In this document: positions 59,914-64,000 of the stretch, in pieces
Layout of the letters: each line of letters starts with the position of its first letter
Numbering within the stretch: position 1 is the stretch's first letter
Source of the DNA: Marinibacterium sp050389775
GTDB lineage: Bacteria; Pseudomonadota; Alphaproteobacteria; Rhodobacterales; Rhodobacteraceae
NCBI RefSeq assembly: GCF_050389775.1
Contig: NZ_CP177144.1
Span: 3,348,001 to 3,412,000 of the forward strand
Reading direction: 5' to 3'
Length of the DNA: 64,000 nucleotides
Position numbers and translations under genes: made by a program
Notes under the pieces: generated by a model
Databases searched by the model: none
The model's input: the letters and a program-made list of their open reading frames with translations, nothing else
What the model was told of the DNA's origin: nothing

Positions 59914-60414
59914 ATGAAACCGCTGACAATCGCCCTGCTGGCCGCCGGCCTCACCCTTGGCAGCACCGTCGCGATGGCCCAACCTCAGGGCGGCCAGCCG
60001 CAACAGGCCTGCGGCAAGGGCCAACAGGCGCAATGCGGCCAACAGGGGCCGGACAAGGGGCACCAGCAACAACAGGGCAACCAGCAGCAACCCGGCAAAC
60101 AGGCCCCCGGCCAGCAACAGCCGGACCAGCAACAGGGCCATGCCCAGGACAAGACGCCCCCGAAACAGCAACCCCAGCACCAGCACCAGCAGCAACAGGC
60201 CAAGGCCCCGCCGCAGCCGGCCAAACCGGCCCCGGCCCATTACGCCCCGGGCCAGAAGATCTCCGGCCCCGCCCCGATGGTGCGCGATCCGGGCCGTTAC
60301 GGGCTGGTGCCCACGGGCCGCTACGTGACCCAGGGCGATTACGTCTATCGCATCGACCCGGACACCCAGAAGGTGCTCAACCTCGTCGGCGCCATCGCCG
60401 ATATCCTCAACTGA
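59914..60414 (+). CDS. Secreted Gln/Pro-rich protein with RcnB-like C-terminal domain
   Basis: Exported protein of 166 residues. Residues 1-23 are a signal peptide (cut near AMA-QP). About 35-115 is low complexity, rich in Gln, Pro, Lys and His. The C-terminal 45 residues (YGLVPTGRYVTQGDYVYRID and DTQKVLNLVGAIADILN) match the end of the neighbouring protein and resemble the RcnB-type periplasmic domain. Three ATGs precede; the one at 59914 starts a proper signal peptide behind GAAGGAG. Role unknown; metal or envelope stress sensing is a guess. Confidence 0.7.
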   Translation: MKPLTIALLAAGLTLGSTVAMAQPQGGQPQQACGKGQQAQCGQQGPDKGHQQQQGNQQQPGKQAPGQQQPDQQQGHAQDKTPPKQQPQHQHQQQQAKAPPQPAKPAPAHYAPGQKISGPAPMVRDPGRYGLVPTGRYVTQGDYVYRIDPDTQKVLNLVGAIADILN

Positions 60415-60571
60415 TCACCCGCCAGCCCCGGCGCGGGCGGAAACCGGCCGATCGCACCGGCCCCGCCCGCCCGCATTCCGCCCAATGGAACCCGACCGCG
60501 CATCCGGGGGTTGAGAGCTCAGGAAGGTCGCGCCACGCTGTGCGACGACGACCCAAGCGAAAGGCCACAAC

Positions 60572-60949
60572 ATGAAACCGATCCTGATCGCCCTGCTCGC
60601 CGGCTCGATGAGCCTGACCGCCGGGGCCGCGCTGGCCAACAACGGGAACGGCAAGGGCAACGGCCATGGCAACAGCCACAAGTCAAAGGGCAACGTGGTG
60701 CAGGTCACCCCGACCGCAAGCTGCCCGCCCGGGCTGGCCAAGAAAAACCCGCCCTGCGTGCCGCCGGGCCAGGCCAAGAAATACAACCCCGGCCAGTACA
60801 TCAACGATTACACCTATATCCGGAATCCCGGCAATTACGGGCTGAACAACGGCTATTACGTGACCGCCGGGAATTATGTCTATCGCATCAACAAGGACAC
60901 GCGCGAAGTGCTGAACCTTGTCGGTGCCGTGGCCGACATCCTGAACTGA
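60572..60949 (+). CDS. Secreted RcnB-like paralogue
   Basis: Exported protein of 125 residues, tandem relative of the preceding gene. The signal peptide is about 1-22 (ALA-NN). A Gly/Asn/Lys linker follows, then the CPPGLAKK and CVPPGQAKK pair (about 51-70), and a C-terminal domain nearly the same as its neighbour (YGLNNGYYVTAGNYVYRIN, VLNLVGAVADILN). The two therefore share signal and sensor ends and differ in the linker. A terminator follows. Confidence 0.72.
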   Translation: MKPILIALLAGSMSLTAGAALANNGNGKGNGHGNSHKSKGNVVQVTPTASCPPGLAKKNPPCVPPGQAKKYNPGQYINDYTYIRNPGNYGLNNGYYVTAGNYVYRINKDTREVLNLVGAVADILN

Positions 60950-60984
60950 CGGACCGCCGGGTCATCGCCCGACGGACGGACCGC

Positions 60985-61015
60985 AAAACGCCGGGCCCGA
61001 TGGGTCCGGCGTTTT
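60985..61015. terminator. Bidirectional hairpin terminator between converging secreted-protein genes
   Basis: AAAACGCCGG (60985-60994) and CCGGCGTTTT (61006-61015) pair perfectly over 10 bp, with T and A runs at both ends. Confidence 0.85.
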
Positions 61016-61030
61016 GGCATGATCTGCCGG

Positions 61031-61417
61031 TCACAGTTTTAGGTCGAGATGGTCGGCCAGCTTGAAGCAATAGGTCCACCACTCGACAAGCTCCTCCCGG
61101 TTGGCCGGGTTGTCCCAATCGCCCGCATCCCAGCGGTCGTGCCAGAGGCTGCGCTTGGTGGTCGCCATGTCGCGCACATAGGCCGGCGAGCTGCGGCGCG
61201 TGGCCTCGGCCATCATCAAGGCCGAACCGGCAACATAGAGATCGATCATCTCGTTCTCGCCCGGCACAAAGCTCTGCTCGCCCAGCAGAAGATCGATGAG
61301 CACCGAACATTCCACGAGGCTTTCGTGCAGCGGCTGCCCCGCGCGCAAGGGCGCGGCCGGGGCCAGCGCGGCGAGGATGGCCAACAGGGCGGCAGGACGG
61401 GCAAGGACGGCAGGCAA
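61031..61417 (-). CDS. Secreted protein of unknown function
   Basis: Exported protein of 128 residues. The signal peptide is about 1-26 (PAAPLRAGQ). The mature part is helical, with two cysteines (SLVECSVLID and WWTYCFKLAD) that could form a disulfide, and a Trp-rich C-terminal half (LWHDRWDAGDWDN). No family recognised. It lies downstream of uvrA on the same strand. Confidence 0.62.
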   Translation of the reverse strand: MPAVLARPAALLAILAALAPAAPLRAGQPLHESLVECSVLIDLLLGEQSFVPGENEMIDLYVAGSALMMAEATRRSSPAYVRDMATTKRSLWHDRWDAGDWDNPANREELVEWWTYCFKLADHLDLKL

Positions 61418-61482
61418 GGCAAAAGCTCCGGTCGTGTGGTCACGCCGGAGCCTGGGGGATCATTCGGGCGGAAGTGCGGCGC

Positions 61483-64000
61483 CTATTCGGCGGCAACGCG
61501 CTTGGGGTTCAGCATGGGCTTGAGATACCGGCCGGTGTGGCTGGCCTCGACCTCTGCCACCTGTTCGGGCGTGCCCGTGGCCACCACCGTCCCGCCGCCA
61601 TCGCCGCCTTCGGGGCCGATGTCGATCAGCCAGTCTGCGGTTTTCACCACGTCGAGATTGTGCTCGATCACCACGACCGTGTTCCCCTGGTCGACCAGTT
61701 CATGCAGCACTTCCAACAGCTTGCGCACGTCCTCGAAATGCAGACCCGTTGTCGGCTCGTCGAGGATGTAAAGCGTGCGCCCGGTGGATCGCTTGGACAG
61801 CTCCTTGGCCAGCTTGACCCGCTGTGCCTCGCCGCCCGACAGCGTCGTGGCCTGCTGGCCAACCTTGATATAGCCGAGACCCACGCGCATCAGCGCATCC
61901 ATCTTGTCGCGGATCGACGGCACGGCCTGAAAGAAACCCTGGGCATCCTCGACGGTCATGTCGAGCACATCGGCGATGGACTTGCCCTTGAACGTGACCT
62001 CGAGCGTCTCGCGATTGTAGCGCGCGCCCTGGCAGGTTTCGCAGGTGACATAGACATCGGGGAGGAAGTGCATCTCGATCTTGATGACGCCGTCACCCTG
62101 GCAGGCCTCGCAGCGCCCACCCTTGACGTTGAAGCTGAACCGCCCGGGCTTGTAGCCCCGGGTCTTGGCCTCGGGCAGGCCGGCAAACCAGTCGCGAATG
62201 GGCGTAAAGGCCCCGGTATAGGTCGCCGGGTTCGACCGGGGGGTCCGGCCGATGGGCCGCTGGTCGATGTCGATGACCTTGTCGAGGTGTTCCAGCCCCT
62301 TGATCGTCTCGCAGGGCGCGGGCGTCTGGCGGGCCCCGTTCAGGCGCATCGAGGCGGTCTTGAACAGGGTTTCGATGGTCAGGGTCGATTTGCCCCCGCC
62401 CGACACGCCGGTGACGCAGACGAACTTGCCCAGCGGGAAATCGACGGTGACGTTTTGCAGGTTGTTGCCCGTGGCCTTGACCACGGTCAGCTTCTTCTTG
62501 CCCTTCTTCCCCTTGCGCCGTTCGGCGGGCACGGCGATCTCGCGCGTGCCGGCAAGGTATTGGCCGGTCACCGAATTCGGGTCGGCGGTGATTTCGGCGG
62601 GTGTGCCCTTGGCCACGACCTGGCCGCCATGCACGCCGGCACCGGGGCCGATGTCAAAGACGTAATCGGCCTCGCGAATGGCTTCCTCGTCATGTTCGAC
62701 AACGATGACCGTGTTTCCCTGGTCCCGCAGGTTCTTGAGCGTCTGGAGCAGCCGGTCGTTGTCGCGCTGGTGCAGGCCGATCGACGGCTCGTCGAGCACG
62801 TAGAGCACGCCGGTCAGGCCCGACCCGATCTGGGAAGCCAGACGGATGCGCTGGCTTTCGCCGCCCGACAGGGTGCCGGCGTTGCGCGACAGCGTGAGGT
62901 ATTCGAGGCCCACGTTGTTGAGGAACCCCAGCCGCTCGCGGATTTCCTTGAGGATGGCGCGGGCGATCTCGTTCTTCTGGGCGGTCAGGCTCTCGGGAAC
63001 CGAAAGGGTCCAGTCATAGGCCTCGCGGATCGACATCTGGACAACCTGGCCGATGTGGAGGTCCGCAATCTTGACGGCCAGCGCTTCCTCGCGCAGGCGG
63101 TAGCCATGGCAGGTGCCGCAGGGGCGATTGTTCTGGTAGCGCTCGAATTCCTCGCGGATCCAGTTTGAATCGGTCTCGCGGTAGCGGCGTTCCATGTTGG
63201 GAATGACGCCTTCGAAGACCCGCTCAACCTGGTAGACCCGACCACCCTCGTCATAGCGGAACTGGATTTCCTCGTCGCCGGAGCCATGCAGAAAGACCTG
63301 CTGGACATGGGCCGGAAGGTCCTTCCAGCGGTCGTTCTTGTTGAACTCATAATGCTTGGCGATGGCTTCGATGGTCTGGAGGAAATAGGGCGACTTGCCC
63401 TTGCGCCAGGGGGCCAGGGCGCCATCGGCGATTTTCAGGGTGACATCGGGGACAACAAGCCGTTCGTCGAAGAAAAGCTCCATCCCCAGGCCGTCGCAAT
63501 CCGGGCAGGCGCCGAAGGGGGCGTTGAAGGAAAACAGGCGCGGTTCGATTTCCGGGATGGTGAAGCCCGAGACCGGGCAGGCAAAATTCTCGGAAAAGGT
63601 GACGCGGACAGGCTCGTCCGTCTCTTGCGAGTCGGCCTCGCGGGCGGCGGGCGCGGTTTCCAGGATGGCGATACCACTGGCGAGGTCGAGCGCAGTGCGC
63701 AGGCTGTCCGCCAGCCGCTGTTCGATGCCCTCGCGCACGACGATGCGGTCGACGACCACGTCGATGTCATGGCGGAATTTCTTGTCCAGCGTGGGCGGCT
63801 CGTCGAGCTCGTAGAAGGTGCCGTCGACCTTGATCCGCTGGAACCCCTGCTTGCGCAGTTCCAGCATTTCCTTGCGGTACTCGCCCTTGCGGTCGCGCAC
63901 GATGGGGGCCAGCAAGTAGGCGCGGGTGCCCTCCTCCATGGCCATGATGCGGTCGACCATGTCCTGGACCTGCTGCGCCTCGATGGGCAGGCCGGTGGTC
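61483..64000 (-). CDS. uvrA: UvrABC system protein A, 5' end beyond the window
   Basis: Damage-sensing ATPase of nucleotide excision repair. 838 residues are visible; about 110-120 N-terminal residues, including the first Walker A, lie beyond base 64000, where the frame continues as TTGLPIEAQQVQDMVD. Visible parts are a zinc module (ACPVSG and ACPDCDGLG), the first signature LSGGESQRIRLA, the second Walker A GVSGGGKSTL, the C-terminal zinc finger (CEACQGDG and CETCQG) and the second signature LSGGEAQRVKLA. An ATG at 63960 is internal and not the start. Confidence 0.96.
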   Translation of the reverse strand, partial: TTGLPIEAQQVQDMVDRIMAMEEGTRAYLLAPIVRDRKGEYRKEMLELRKQGFQRIKVDGTFYELDEPPTLDKKFRHDIDVVVDRIVVREGIEQRLADSLRTALDLASGIAILETAPAAREADSQETDEPVRVTFSENFACPVSGFTIPEIEPRLFSFNAPFGACPDCDGLGMELFFDERLVVPDVTLKIADGALAPWRKGKSPYFLQTIEAIAKHYEFNKNDRWKDLPAHVQQVFLHGSGDEEIQFRYDEGGRVYQVERVFEGVIPNMERRYRETDSNWIREEFERYQNNRPCGTCHGYRLREEALAVKIADLHIGQVVQMSIREAYDWTLSVPESLTAQKNEIARAILKEIRERLGFLNNVGLEYLTLSRNAGTLSGGESQRIRLASQIGSGLTGVLYVLDEPSIGLHQRDNDRLLQTLKNLRDQGNTVIVVEHDEEAIREADYVFDIGPGAGVHGGQVVAKGTPAEITADPNSVTGQYLAGTREIAVPAERRKGKKGKKKLTVVKATGNNLQNVTVDFPLGKFVCVTGVSGGGKSTLTIETLFKTASMRLNGARQTPAPCETIKGLEHLDKVIDIDQRPIGRTPRSNPATYTGAFTPIRDWFAGLPEAKTRGYKPGRFSFNVKGGRCEACQGDGVIKIEMHFLPDVYVTCETCQGARYNRETLEVTFKGKSIADVLDMTVEDAQGFFQAVPSIRDKMDALMRVGLGYIKVGQQATTLSGGEAQRVKLAKELSKRSTGRTLYILDEPTTGLHFEDVRKLLEVLHELVDQGNTVVVIEHNLDVVKTADWLIDIGPEGGDGGGTVVATGTPEQVAEVEASHTGRYLKPMLNPKRVAAE

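Overview
The window reads as chromosomal core DNA of a high-GC alphaproteobacterium, most likely Rhodobacteraceae (Roseobacter/Rhodobacter group). Support: very high GC with strong GC3, a lexA promoter carrying a GAAC-N7-GAAC SOS box, a trpGD-ung-trpC-moaC-moeA-lexA-comEC-gltX-gltA order, bfd-bfr and zapA/tkt/gap neighbourhoods, and a gene-transfer-agent-type holin/endolysin pair. I cannot name a genus. I found no tRNA, rRNA, insertion sequence, integrase or CRISPR array. Coding density is high, and most unexplained structure lies in a few intergenic stretches.

Layout. 1-6.3 kb: fabI, a xanthine-guanine phosphoribosyltransferase, a class I aminotransferase, a PpiD-type foldase and trpE. 6.5-9.7 kb: minus-strand GNAT, MarR and divergent polysaccharide deacetylase genes separating trpE from the rest of the tryptophan genes. 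10.0-14.8 kb: six tightly overlapping genes, trpG-trpD-ung-trpC-moaC-moeA. 14.8-21.2 kb: SOS-controlled lexA, a 42-bp repeat array, comEC with a repeat-bearing insertion, gltX and gltA. 21.4-29.4 kb (minus strand): acyltransferase, murI, argC, ccmE, endolysin, holin, ccmF, ccmH and a PaaG-like isomerase. 29.5-34.0 kb: a giant indolepyruvate ferredoxin oxidoreductase divergent from a LysR gene. 34.0-37.5 kb: a probable small RNA, a large MscS channel and a secreted PRC-barrel-like protein. 37.6-40.6 kb: purL, bolA-like, grxD. 40.7-44.8 kb: a Met/Pro-rich EF-hand protein, zapA with a coiled-coil partner, and tkt. 45.2-50.3 kb: bfd-bfr, a 117-bp repeat array, a DUF808 membrane protein, and two gap paralogues flanking a 47-residue membrane protein. 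50.5-52.5 kb: coaD, a CBS protein, LysR. 52.6-59.7 kb: valine catabolism (mmsA, isobutyryl-CoA dehydrogenase, HIBYL-CoA hydrolase, mmsB) interrupted by a small conserved-looking protein, an L,D-transpeptidase and a methyltransferase. 59.9-64.0 kb: two tandem secreted paralogues, a secreted protein and the 3' part of uvrA.

How the genes work together. Tryptophan synthesis (trpE, G, D, C) shares an operon with molybdenum cofactor genes and a uracil-DNA glycosylase. Cytochrome c maturation genes share a transcription unit with a GTA-like lysis cassette. Iron handling appears twice (bolA-grxD, bfd-bfr). Central carbon flux (tkt, two gap genes) carries LacI-type operator-like palindromes. Branched-chain amino acid breakdown has its own divergent LysR gene.

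The most notable unexplained items are the lysis cassette inside the ccm genes, a perfect 39-nt palindrome at 56455-56493, an sRNA-like transcript at 34291-34375, three unrelated tandem arrays (42, 60 and 117 bp), and a dispersed hairpin element present at four sites.
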